Source: Straminergon stramineum (Eukaryota > Streptophyta > Bryopsida > Hypnales > Calliergonaceae). Taken from it: a stretch of DNA of 64,000 nt. A model generated the notes under the pieces. The model saw only the letters and a list, made by a program, of their open reading frames with translations. It made no database searches and had not been told where the DNA came from. The position numbers and the translations under genes were made by a program. Below, one piece after another: positions 47,201-59,150 of this stretch (positions are counted from its first letter, which is position 1; each line of letters begins with the position of its first letter). The stretch is from positions 41,451,218-41,515,217 of the forward strand of contig OY987263.1 in the NCBI GenBank assembly GCA_963920665.1, given 5' to 3'.

Positions 47201-49680
47201 CCCATTGTACATTAGTAGTTATTGAAATGTCTAGGGGATAATGTTTCAAACATCTACAATTAGTCCTTTTAATTTTGGATTCCCCTTAATACTCCTACCT
47301 CAGTGTAGCTCTAAGCCATTATACTTTATGTGTAAAGCTTTTTTCATGTCTTTTTTGGTAAATATTGCAAAAGCTATAAGTTAGGATTTTTATGATTTCA
47401 TGTCAAAGTGGGCAACTAAAAATATATTCTATAAACAAATTCATGAATTTCATTTGATTGGGTAGATTGAGACCTAAATACATACATTTGAACCTTTAAA
47501 TTGTGGGTAATGAGGTGGAAGTTATGAGGAATTTTATTTTGTGGGCCATGAGGTTAGAAAAAACTTACAAAGTCATTTTTTGAACCCAATTAAAAAAAAA
47601 GGCAAGGCAAAAAACAAAAACATAGGGATTCCAAAGAAAAACAAAAACATGTTTCAACCTAGATCATTTTTCTATTAGGATTTACAATTCTCAAATATTG
47701 TCAAAGTTATCATAGATTTAGTGAGAGATTTAGTTTTCTCATTCATCAAGTTCTACCTTCTACTTTATAAAATTCTAAGAGATGAATATAAAAGGTTTTT
47801 ATTACACTTCATTTCGTGTCTTTTCAACATAATTTCCACATACATATTCCACAAATTAATACTGGAAATATATTTTTTTCAAAAATGTTGGAAGTCAAGA
47901 CTTCACCTTTCGATTGGGTTAAAAAATCTATTTTTTTTAAAGTTTATGTTGGCACAATGAACTTCTAATGGGCAGAGATTTTCACTCTAAAATTTTGGGA
48001 GGACATAATTGAACAAGTTTAATAAAGGGTCTTATGTATATTTGCATTTGTTAACAAATAAATATAGATGAAGATTTTAGACTTGCTATAGACATGATTC
48101 TTTTGAAGTAGTTTTGGACATCAAAACACCAACTAATATGAAAGAAAGATACTAATTTGTCGATATCCATTCAACTATATATATATATATATATATATAT
48201 TTCTTACTATATTTTAGCATATAGTTCATATTCAAATAGTCAAAGGTGATATTGTATATGTAATTCCTCATATACCTTTAAGGATTTAAAGCACTTCATT
48301 CACCAAAAGAATCTTGGTACAGCAAATATACCAATGGCACGATATATTTGTATTCTTTTTCCATTCTATTTTCATGATTTTACTTTTCAAGCATTATTTT
48401 CACCAACAAAGTGTTTATAATGAAGGTAAAGTATGAACATCCAAATTCACTAGGTGCCTAAATGTGACACTTAAACATATATTTACACTATATATAAATT
48501 CTACGTCAATATATACCTATTGTTGAAGAAATGATTGTACAACATCAACAAAAATATTTAATCCTTCATAACTTTTCTATATGGTATCATAGATTTTATT
48601 TAGCGGATTTTTGCATATAAGTGATGAATTTCTTCTAGAGGGAATGTTTGGTGAGATATTCTTCCTTTTTGGTGGATGTAATCACTAAATTTCTACCCAA
48701 TTTTGGGAGGTGATTGCTCTATTTTGAATGAATGTACACTCTTTGGGTCAAGTAAATGTATTTTGATCCATATATAACAATTTAAATGCATTTTTATGGA
48801 TGTAAATAGCTTTGTCACTCTAGTGAAGATTGTTTCTTGCACTTCTTGGAATAAATGAAAAAAACCCATGTAAGGTATTACAATGATGCATTCTTTATTG
48901 CATTGAAATCTCATTTCATTTACCAATTAAAATATTCATTTTTGGATAAATCTAGTAATAGAAACTTTAAGTACTATTAAAAATGGCACTTTGAGATGTC
49001 CCTACTAGCCTTTTTTTTTAACTTTTTGAGAAAGTGCCAAGGTGGTGATCACTTCAAATTTGGTGAAGTATTGTATTTCTACATTCATCCATCTTTTGGA
49101 CCAAAAAACACTTTTCAATCATATTCATACACTTTTTCATTCAAATTTGGCGAATTCATCCATATTTTAAATAGAAATGGAAAATTTATGGTGAAAAAAG
49201 ATTACTTTTTTCTAGAGAAAAATAGACATTTATTTTGGAATGGTGCAATGTGGCCCCATGGTGCCAAAAAAAAGGGTTGGTCCCTACCAAACATCTCACT
49301 AAACATTCAATGTCCAAATCTGTATTTATAGTGTTTGGTGTGCTTCCAATGGTGATATTATTTAGTTCCAATTCTACAACCTTCATTTGCCACTAAGGTG
49401 TGTACACTAGCTAAAATTGTACCTTGCTTTAAACTGTCATCATTACCATGTTGAGGAAATGAAATGTGACGATGATTATCACATCTCCAAATTCAATATG
49501 CACCTAAGTTACATTGAGAAAATGATTCTAGAACCTCTACCAAAAAAATTATGACCCTTCACAACTTTTGCACACTGTATCCAAATGTCGTGTTCTTTGA
49601 TGCATTGCAACCTCGTTTCACTTCTCTACAAGAAAATTATGAATATATAATAATAGTAGCTAAGCATAATAGCAAGACGT
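47201..49680. other. AT-rich intergenic DNA with a TA microsatellite
   Basis: No gene is seen. An AT dinucleotide tract lies at about 48175-48200. Other content is low-complexity AT-rich sequence with no delimitable element. Confidence 0.45.
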
Positions 49681-49811
49681 GGCGGTTTGGGGGTTATCCA
49701 CCTCATACTAGTTGGCTTTTATTTCTTTGAAATAGACTATAGGTATGTACGCACCTGGCGTTTAGAGTCAAAGTTGTGCTCGTTGGTAGAGAGAGAAGTA
49801 TCAAGTCATTC

Positions 49812-49881
49812 GCACTGCCGCTCTTTCAAAAATGCCGAACCTACGTGGATGATGAAGTGGCACATTGAAAGAGCGGTGGGT
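49812..49881. repeat. Short inverted repeat upstream of the Harbinger ORF1
   Basis: CCGCTCTTTCAA near 49819 is mirrored by TTGAAAGAGCGG near 49866. The following 'ttctattgcattggaggtcc' resembles Harbinger-type termini. It may belong to the left end of the element at 50378-54775, but a matching right end was not found. Confidence 0.35.
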
Positions 49882-50377
49882 TCTATTGCATTGGAGGTCC
49901 CGATTTTTTAAGCAGCGCTAGTTGCGCTTGCATTTATGAAGCACCTTAAATTGCATGAAACGTAGATTTCAATATTCTACAAGCGCTACTAGTTAATGGG
50001 GGTCTGTGGAGGCGATTAACTGCCCGCGCCGCATTTGGGCAGGTTTTAGTGACCGAGTTTAATACGTACGCCGTCAGAGCTCATAATTGGCAGTGCCAGC
50101 AAGATAGAAGCTATGCCATTGAATTTGCCAGTGCTAGATGCTAGAGCTTTACATAAAAGGCTCATGTGAATGGTGTGTGCATATTGTTTTCCAACACTAT
50201 TTGCACAAGTTTTGCTATGAATTGAGTAGAGAGCTAGATAACTTCCACGAGTTTCATTATGGTCAATACAGTGTGCATGGTTGGCATGCAACACTTCCAA
50301 TGCGTTTGTGCAAGTATATTTAACTTGAACGTGTTGTTAATGCAATTCTACTGTTCTTTCATTGTAGGATTTACAAG

Positions 50378-52107
50378 ATGGATGACCGCCATGATGGTCG
50401 CCTTGTCGCCAGCAATAGTGCAACTGTTGCAAGAGAAGGTAAGTCCTATGTACACGCTCTCCATGATATACCTTGTAAATGCCCACTCACCTAGAAAATA
50501 TTGTTTAGCCTTTAGACATTTTAGTGAGTATGAGATAGAGAGACAAATATTTCATGAATTTTGCATATAGTAGGGGAGCATTGATAAGATTGCAATAGTG
50601 ACATGCATTGTTGGGCCTATAGTGCTTGTCACAGAAATGTAAGGTAAAGTCTATATACACAATCAGATTTTCTCACGTCATTGATACTAGCAGACAACAC
50701 CTACATTGAACTCCAATTTTCAGCAACTACTTACGTTCATGTAGTGACATTTGTGAAAAAATTCTCGTCCTGACTTTCTAGTTTTCATTTTCTGCAATCA
50801 TGTAGCGAGTGAGTTCCTACGCCCTGCTTCAGCCCTTGTAGATGCAACAGTGAGAGTACCTACGAACGTTATTGCTGCAAATACAACAATTTCCAACCCT
50901 GCCAAGCGACCATGGAAAGTTAGAGGGCCGAATTGGCAAACTTTCGAGATTGCAGCACTGATCCAAGTCAAGAGAGATTTATATGTTGAAGAGAGTGCCG
51001 CAGTTGATGGATGCGATCTCATGCATGCAGAGTCCACCAAGTGGATACGTATCAGTGTCCAAGTCATGAAAGCATGCTGCTCACCTTGCCTCCGGGATGG
51101 TCTTGCTTGCAAAAGCAAGTGGAATAATTTGATTCTTGATTATAAACGTATTGCAAATTTCTTAACACAAAGTGGAACCAATGCACCTGACTATTGGAGC
51201 ATGAGCGCTACTGACAAGAAAACTCACGGTCTACCACGTTCATTTCCAAAAGACATCTTCTGCAATATCCATGACTGGAACCATAACCATCCTATCATGC
51301 AGCCGCCCCACTCACGAGATTTGCAGTTAGCAGATGATAGCAATTATTGAAATCCTTCGAATGACAAGTACAACATCAACAACGACACTAGCGAAGGTGA
51401 GAACGAGGATGCCATGGACGTCGCCTTTGCAGCAAAGGACACCGGAAAGCATACGTCCAGCACTTTCTCACCTGTATCTGCCCCCCCCCCCTACTTGCTT
51501 TTACACTATTTTTGACACTAGTGGACATACATCCAGCACTCCTCCAAGTTCCTGTCGCTTTACTACCCTCCCAGCCGGAGTTACAGCACAAATGTTGAGC
51601 TCTAGTGATATAGCGGAGTGCACTGCCCAGCGACGTCCCGGCAACACTGGCGTTCGTCGGAAAAAACTCTCTGGACACATAGTTATTGCAAAAGCTACAA
51701 AAGCTACATGAACTGTTATGGCAAATCAAATGAAGGAGATGGCGGAGTGTAGCCGGGAGTTGGAAAAAACCAAGATAGATGTGTGGTTAAAGCTCTTTTC
51801 TCAGCAGATGGAATATCAAAAAGAGCGAGATTCTTGACTTCATGAAAATGCAAGAGTAGCCAACGACAATGCAAAGCTAGCCATACTTAAGCAAGGAGAT
51901 GTAGTTCAGTGTTTATTAAACCTATCAGCTGTACTTAGTGTAGGCATGCAACGTTCTAGAGCTAGCATGATGGATCCTACTTTGTACATGGCCACGCAAA
52001 ACACTGTACAAGATGTGGTCGGACCTAGTGTTGCCTCTCCTATTCTTCCAACAAGAAAAGGCCGGAAGAGTGTAGAAGGCGAGCATGAGACATCACTATC
52101 TCGATAG
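50378..52107 (+). pseudogene. PIF/Harbinger ORF1 (Myb/SANT-like DNA-binding protein), decayed
   Basis: Exon 1 (50378-50438, MDDRHDGRLVASNSATVARE) joins by GT-AG to an exon starting at 50816. That exon continues in frame through the Myb/SANT-like region (GPNWQTFEIAALIQVKRDLY ... CKSKWNNLILDYKRI), the partner protein of PIF transposases. The frame then breaks: TGA at 51348-51350, a frame change at a ten-base C run (about 51481-51490), TGA at 51709-51711 and TGA at 51835-51837. Downstream, a coiled-coil tail (EMAECSRELEKTKIDVWLKL) continues to a final TAG at 52105-52107. In the family, ORF1 helps the transposase bind element ends and enter the nucleus. This copy is dead. It converges on ORF2, with about 350 bp between their stops. 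Confidence 0.75.
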
Positions 52108-52456
52108 ATCAGCAGTTCATCGACTGCAACCTGCATACTCTATAGGGAGACAAGCATCAGCATATAGTCCCTTATTGTCTTTTATGTTTTTGTACTTCCA
52201 AAGGCCAACACATCCCATGCATTTGTATAGTTGTAAAAAGCAATGAAGGCCACTGAAATAAAAAAAAATTTGTTTGTTTTATGAATATAGAAATTCCACT
52301 ATCACGTACCTTGTGTCATCAAAGAGGGGCAATACGTTGAAGAGCAAGGTAGACTCCTAAATCACAACGCTTATGGAGCCCCAATTGCTGCCTAGTTTCA
52401 TCATTAGGATAGTTTGGTGCTTCCATTACATGAGCATCCGTTGCCGCTTCTTCATC

Positions 52457-54775
52457 TTAGAAACCCTCTGTTCGTAAAACATTGAGTAGGCGAGTTATGT
52501 CTGCATGGGACTGCTGTAGCAGTGAGTTGTGTAGGATAGCACATGCAACGATAACATCAGGAATGAAGGTCACATGGAGGTTTGATTTGACAAGGAGTTT
52601 ACGAAAACTTTGCTTTAGAAGTGCAAATGCGTTCTCAACCATGCCATGACCTTTGCGCTGCTTCTTATTGAATAGAGAGTCCACTACAGGGAGCTGTCTG
52701 TGAGTATTGTGCGGGATCATTAGCCATGGTAGCAAAGGATAGCCCAAATCACCAAGCAGGTAAGGGCTGAACCCTCGGAATGCTATGCTATCATCCCACA
52801 AAGTGTTCTGCATTTCTTTTTGGTAAAGAGAGGACCATCTGAGCATTCGTGAATCGTTAGTTGATCCTAACATGCCAACAAACAAATCCAAAAATCTCTT
52901 ATTGCTGTCAACAATTGCTTGACAGTTTACGGTATAAGTGATGGACTTGAAATAGTAATAATCGGCAAGACCAAACCTCGGTTTTGAAATCCCAATTTGC
53001 GTACCGTCAATTGCACCAACTACTCCTGGCAAGCCACAAAGTTGCTAGAATCCTTGCTCAATGTCCATTAAACTTCCACCATGTGGCCAAGAGATCTTTG
53101 AGCGAAGCACTACATTAATGGCATATACGACATCTCGCAATAGCATTGACACGGAGCTTCAACCAACAACAAACATTTCACTACATATCAAAAGGCTTGC
53201 ACCGTGAGTCAACTTAAACAAAATACAAGCATGTCGCGTCCCTTAGTGACACTTACTACCTTAAGTTCACTTTCCAAACCCTTAACACCTTAGTGCCACT
53301 AAGGTTCACGCTCTCCTAACACTGCACATGCCACGCACCCACAATGTTAGGTTCCAACTCAAGTCACGAGGTTCCCCATTCCTCTGTGACTCCCAATCCT
53401 TTCCTTCCAATACTTAACTCCCACAAGACACCGGGCATGTCATTTAATGACATGGGGCGGAACTTCCATTGATGTCCAAGCACTCGGTGAGGCACTACTC
53501 CCACCGATGCTAACCGCCCTTGAATGGGACCCAACTCCCCACTAGGCCCAACCCAACTCATTTCGGGACTCACTAATCGGGACTCACCAAACGAGACTCA
53601 CACCATGGCCTAGTGTGGAGTGGGACACCACCCAACCGGTATCAAGGAGTGCACAAGCACTTCATGGTAACACACAAGTGGTGGTGAGGCTCCAACACTA
53701 ACCTCACCACCCGGGGCCACTTAGGCTCACTATGGCACCATCCGGGAGTGAGGAGGGAGACCACCCCTCCTCATAGTACTCTCTGCAGGATTCGGCAGCC
53801 CCCCCCATACTAGAGGTCACCGAGAACCCCCAAGATGCCCCCCATCTTGGAAGACCACCCATTTCTTCCGATTCGCACTACTTTGGGACTCCCGAACTTC
53901 TACCCGGCATAACTTTGCGTTCCGGGATCCAAATCGCACATGCGACCCCATTTTCGACATCTACGCGACGCGTAGATGCCGATGGACTACTCACTTGCTC
54001 CATTCGGACAAGTACTCGCAAAGATATCGCCCTCCAAAGATTCGGGACACTCCCGGCGCGGTCGGGACACCCCCAACTTTGAACGCCCATAACTTTTGAC
54101 TCGCAAGTCCAAATCATGTGTTCTTTGGACGGCTGGAAGCGTCTTCTCAAGACCTTTCCAAGCACGTATTACACGCTCCCAAATTCGTCCGGATCAGAGC
54201 GCTACATCGCTCTGATCGCTCGGGACTCCTAGTCCTCCTCACCTCATCTCTTGCAAGGCTTGGGGCGTCACCCCCAATGTCCCCCTTGCTCACCAAGGTG
54301 ACATGGGCACGCCTTGTGATGAGGGTCGTGACAAAGCAAGTCTTACAACAACTGGGATAGCCAAGCGATACTTGGTGTCTTTCTTCTCGATGGTAGGCCT
54401 CAGCAATGCAGCCAACGAAAAAACAGCACCTTTTGTGAAGCGGAACATTTTGACTCATCTATCATCATCGTATTGCTCTATAAGAAATCGTGAGAACCAT
54501 GTCATTGAGCACGGCTTAATCCAAAATCCCAAGTATCCATCAAGAATGCCAGGGCTATTCCGTAGACGCCAAGCATGCAAGGCTATTGTGGTGACAGTGT
54601 TGGCATCAGAAGTGCAGGCCTCTAATAACTCCGGGAAGGCCATAATTTCACTATCGTAATCTTCATCTAACTCCTCTGTTATGTACAATTGAAGAGCTTG
54701 GTGGCAAGATAAGAGCAGAAGGAGAGCCGCAGTCGTTACAGACAGAAACTTAGCAGGGTTCTAAAGTACATCCAT
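52457..54775 (-). pseudogene. PIF/Harbinger DDE transposase (ORF2), inactivated and split by a solo LTR
   Basis: Read on the minus strand from ATG at 54775 to TAA at 52457, one frame of about 403 residues continues if the LTR at 53232-54333 plus one 5-bp repeat is discounted. The family length is similar. The DDE nuclease core is visible: GAIDGT (first Asp), GSTNDSR (second Asp) and GHGMVENAFALLK (Glu). Four in-frame stops remain: TAG 54763-54761, TGA 54457-54455, TGA 53161-53159 and TAG 53047-53045. Each is one transition from a sense codon such as CAG, CGA or TGG. The C-terminal 191 codons (from 53032) are open. The N-terminal part includes ELDEDYDSEI and WRLRNSPGILDG. Family enzymes cut and paste elements into TTA-type sites. 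Confidence 0.85.
53232..54333 (-). mobile_element. Solo LTR of an LTR retrotransposon (1,102 bp)
   Basis: On the minus strand it starts TGTCACGACCC, a start common in plant LTRs, and ends GGGACGCGACA. It is flanked by an identical AAGCA on both sides (53227-53231 and 54334-54338), the 5-bp duplication typical of LTR retrotransposon integration. No internal retroelement region is present, so it is a solo LTR left by recombination. It is GC-rich compared with its surroundings and lies inside the transposase frame, which it splits without a shift apart from the insertion. Confidence 0.85.
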
Positions 54776-56030
54776 GCTTCCTATGTACAAAAGACACAAC
54801 TAGTTCAACTTCCTAGAATGGGGCCATGAAAAAAAATTGGAAAAATGAGAAGAGCAGGGTTGAAGAAAACCTGATTTCTGTGTGCATATACAAAGAAACG
54901 TTGCTCAATTCATGTTCCAAGTCACACACATCACATGGAGAAATTTATAGTTGTATAAATGATTAATAATTCAATGACAAGCTCACCTTGTGAATGATGT
55001 AGTCGTTGCGTGCCTAGCTGTAGATACTTGTAGTTCCGTCCACAAGAAAAGCTTAGCGTTGAAGTCCTTGCCAAATAGTGTTGACTTGACGAGCACAAAA
55101 TCGTTCACAGTTGCCTCATTCCAGCAATGAAGTCCTCACTGCAGCGTCATTGGAATCCAAACACAGATGATGTAAAAAAATGGAAGACACAGAAGACAGC
55201 CTCAGAGTGTTTAATACGTTAGCTGGGCCCCTGATCAGCTGTTTTGCATACAGCGCAGACCACGGACGAACCCTAATGCGATTAACAAATCGCAGACAAA
55301 AGTACTTCTCTTACTGCAACGGAAATTAAACAAAAATGGTTGAAAAATCAAAGTTAAGAGAAGTCATACCTTCTACAAGAGATCCTCCCCACTGCGCACT
55401 TTGTGCGGGGAGCCAAAAGTTCGTTGTGTACAATGGTTTCTACCTACGCCCTCAAGACTTTAGCATTGCCTTCCACTTCCCACAACAAATACTATCCGCC
55501 CTTGAAGCCAACCCTATCGTCACTAATTCAAAGACCATGAATGCATTGAAATAACTAGCTCGCACACTATACTACAGTTGAGAAATGCAATCAATTCCTC
55601 CAGCATTCAAACAAAGATGTCATATTCCTCAAGCAAAGCTAGCGCGCCAAATATGTCCAGCAAGCAAGACAAACAGGAAACGGACAACGGCAACTAAGGC
55701 CCACTAGCACATTAATAGCATTGTTGTGGTGTGAACGAGGCAATCTTAAGTAGACGCTTTCGTCAATGCTGACAGTCTAGGAATAAGAAGAAACCAAGCA
55801 GTCTAAACACCTACATCACTACTTTTGCTACGAATTACACCATTGCTCTGTAAAGTTTGGCCCGACTATTAGTGCCATTATTTTATTTTTATTTTTCTAT
55901 CTTCCCCTGCTTTATCTTTCAACGCTTGCTTCTCCCTAACGTTAGGTGTGCAAATACCTTATGGGATATAGAAGAAAAATAGATAGATAGATAGATAAGT
56001 AAAATATGGCTTCATCCGTCTCTTTTACCC
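54776..56030. other. Element flank and gene-free DNA
   Basis: The first few hundred bases probably include the 5' leader of the Harbinger transposase, but the terminal inverted repeat was not located. No other gene is recognised. A GATA-type repeat lies at about 55978-55998. Confidence 0.4.
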
Positions 56031-56032
56031 AT

Positions 56033-56256
56033 AAAGGACAGACTAGTGATCGTAGAAATCCTCCCTTTTGAAACCATGTGACATCATTTACTTTATAAAA
56101 TCCAAAAACACTCAATGGAGGTCAGTTTATTGTGCAAGATCTCTCTTATTTGCACAAAATTTCAAGGATAAACAATTGCACTTTTGTCCTATATAGTGGG
56201 AAGATTCTTTGTCATCCATCAGACACAAAACGTCTGTGTCTACTTTTAAGGGTTTA
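56033..56256 (-). mobile_element. piggyBac-like MITE, family 1, reverse copy with decayed ends
   Basis: The interior family blocks are well preserved in reverse: 'aaaccatgtgacatcattta', 'ttgtgcaagatctctcttat', 'ttgcacttttgtcctatata' and 'tttgtcatccatcagacac'. The ends read TTTTACCCATAAAGGAC and TTTTAAGGGTTTAG, so the TTAA motifs are eroded. Confidence 0.7.
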
Positions 56257-58940
56257 GTTAAGGGACGGAGGAGAAAGTGAGACTGATAAATCTAACTTAC
56301 CGGCTTCTTCTTTTTTTTACCGTTCTTACCATTTTCACCATTTTAAATTTTTTTTTAAATTTGCTGCTTCTATTGATGGTGTCCTTGGGTGTTAAGTTAA
56401 GTTATGTCAACACTGACGCCAGTGCCCCAGCCAGTGTGTAAATAATTGAGCACCTTAGTTATTAATTAACTCCGTTCGCCTTAATAAGTTATGCCACGTG
56501 AAGCGTTTATCGGGAGGGAAGGACACCAGAGTCACCCAAGTGTGGGAAATGAAGCCCAGGGGTCTTGGGGGTCTTGGGGGTCTTGGAGACTGAGGAAAAG
56601 AGCTGACGTGGACAACAAGTGGCTGGGGATTGGCGGCGGGGCAACCGAGGAGCATGGGTCAGTCGGGGATAATAAACTTATTAAGAAGTTAACTTCCAGT
56701 TGAGTTGAGTAACTTGAGTTGAGTTGAGTTAACATAGTGCGGCCACAGGCACTGAGCCCACCGTTCTGTTAAGGTGTAACTTTAGGTTCAGTTAGTAGCA
56801 CGAACTTAGTATTTTTCTATTTTTATTTTTGACGCAAATGAAACGGAACTTAGTATTTTAAATGGAATTAGAGCTCATCATCTCGAAGTCTGAGCCGCAG
56901 TGCCGGACTGAGCAGGGAGCACTACAATTTGGAGTATTATGAGTTTGATCTTTTGTCATTTTTTAAACTCTTAGAACATCCCCCCCCCCCCCCCTTACTT
57001 TTTACATCATCGAAGCCAGGTGTAGGCAGAACTGGGCCAGTGTGGCATTTCATTTCTTGACTGCCCATAAGCTAACTTAACTTACCCAAGAGCACTCAAA
57101 CAACAATATTGACAAAGCCAACTTACAACTTAGCCCTAACTGCAGCGTCTGAAGTCTGAACTAAAGATAGAAAACTGACAAAAAAAACTAAACTCTTGGA
57201 AGTAAGTTATTCAATTTGAGGAACTCCTTCAGATGGAGTGGAGTGTCCAACTCATTGTTTCATGTGGAGCCTTCTGTGACTTCCGTCTCTTGCCGAATTT
57301 ATTGACATTCATTAGGCCTCAATGCAATGGGAGTGTTGCAACTTGCAAGGTATCAGGTACTTAATATCTCCCCAGAAGATGAAGCACTACCTGCCGCTGT
57401 CCCCAGGGATGAATATCCTAATATTCCATGCCATGTTGATGACAACTGAAACCATTCCAACCAGGCACCTCATGCAGCTTCGCAGTGACAGAGTTGATGG
57501 TCCATCCAAGTGGAGTGGCGAACTTACTCAATTGAAGGAATTTCAAACAGCTGAGTGATGGAGTGGCTCTTGGTTCCTGAATCCAATGATAACTTAACTT
57601 CTGCCATGCACTTCACTTCACTGCTTGCAAGTGTATGAGTGATCTTCAATTCAAATTCTTGTGCTTCCCTTTTTAATGTAAAGGGAAGACCACCAGATGC
57701 CATGCCAGCCGGCCATCATGGGGGGGGGCTCTCCCAACTCATGAGTGTGCAGCAACCTCTTCTCAGATCCCCCTCTCCAAGACGCCCACGGTGCAAGCTG
57801 TTGAAAACGTAAATTGAAAATCAATGACAACCGACTTCAAGGCAAGGCCAGCCAGCAGGGGGGTGGGGGTGGGGGTGTCTCATCATTGATCATTCACATC
57901 TGTGAAAGAGGAGCAACTTAACTTAATGTAGGAGCTGCAATTGCAATTCTGCAAGTAAAAAAAATTTCAGCGTTTTGTTTTGGATTTCAATTGGTTTGAG
58001 CAGAGTGTGGATCGGAATGTGAACACCACCAACTGCATGCATCCCCATTATTTCAGTGTCCAGCCTTCCACCGACCTGTACCTCGATGGAAATGATTTGC
58101 AGTATGGATTGCCATGAAGCTCGTCAAATGGAGCTCCACTCCCGGGGTCAGTCGGACCCATAATATAATGTGGCTGCCAAGTCTGAGGAGTTTGGGGGTG
58201 GCTGAGATATAACTTGTAGTGAGTGGACTGGGCATTCAGTCTGGGTAGACTAGCTGCTGCAATGTCAATTGAAAATGATGAAATTCTGTTTGATATGTGT
58301 CAATTTAAAAAAAAAATAGGTCAGTTAAAATTTTGTTTTTCAACTGGTAGTAAGTTATGTGGGGAGAAAACTGGAGCAAACTCAAGACCTAGCTATCATG
58401 GAAGCTTGAATAGATGTAATTCTGATTTGTAGCTTAAGTACTGTAAGGAGTAATGAATAACTACATCTAGTAGGACCATAAGTTAGTAGTAGAAAACTAG
58501 AAAATCCAGTACGTTCCTGGAAGGAGTAACTTAATGAAGAATTGCATCTAAGTTTAAGCTATGTAGAGTTTGGAGCTTGGAAGAAATTTGTCAGGGACCT
58601 GGCTCTGGTGGAATCATTGTCAACCATGACTCAGGACGTGACCACACTCAACTGAAGAAGTTGTACTTTGTTTCCAAAAGTAAAAGAAAAAGAAGAATCT
58701 CGTTTCATTTGTGTCAAAAAAAAAAGGTAGTTGTACAGTACAGTACTTACAAGCACTCTAAATCTCTATTTGCTTTATGTAGGTCTTCTGACTTGTGGAT
58801 TGCTATTTTTCTCTAGTCAACCAGATAGAGACAATGTTTCTCCTGTTGAAGATAGAGCCTTGAGCTTGCAGCTGGTTGGTATGTATTTCTATCCTTGCAA
58901 TGAAATTCTGTTTCATTTTTCCCTTTTCAATGGAAATTGT
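56257..58940. other. Gene-free mixed-composition DNA
   Basis: No exon series or domain is recognised. Visible items are a three-fold GGTCTTGGG-type minisatellite (about 56559-56586), GAGTT-type repeats (56702-56729) and a 15-base C run (56980-56994). The composition is richer in GC than neighbouring repeats and may be old retroelement remains. Confidence 0.4.
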
Positions 58941-58942
58941 CC

Positions 58943-59150
58943 AGAAGAAGAAGAAGAAGAAGAAGAAGAAGAAGAAGAAGAAGAAGAAGAAGAAGAAGAA
59001 GAAGAAGAAGAAGAAGAAGAAGAAGAAGAAGAAGAAGAAGAAGAAGAAGAAGAAGAAGAAGAAGAAGAAGAAGAAGAAGAAGAAGAAGAAGAAGAAGAAG
59101 AAGAAGAAGAAGAAGAAGAAGAAGAAGAAGAAGAAGAAGAAGAAGAAGAG
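58943..59150 (+). repeat. GAA trinucleotide microsatellite (~208 bp, ~69 units)
   Basis: The tract is pure or nearly pure. It follows a 'ccttgcaatgaaattctgtt'-type sequence also seen near other repeats, which suggests it grew from the tail of an inserted element. Open frames through it (poly-Glu, poly-Lys, poly-Arg, poly-Phe) are artefacts. A shorter GAA tract lies at about 60329-60357. Confidence 0.95.

Noticed and set aside
50046..50570. Several 60-100-codon frames around the start of Harbinger ORF1
   Set aside because: Only the spliced frame starting at 50378 joins the SANT-like exon. The others have no support.
51388..51729. 113-codon minus-strand frame opposite Harbinger ORF1
   Set aside because: It is antisense to the decayed ORF1, whose sense translation is the protein-like one.
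54147..54458. 103-codon minus-strand frame overlapping the transposase and LTR
   Set aside because: It is in a different frame from the transposase and runs into the solo LTR. The true frame gives conserved Harbinger sequence.
57322..57558. 78-codon plus-strand frame
   Set aside because: No domain, no plausible splice partners, and it lies in old repeat-like sequence.
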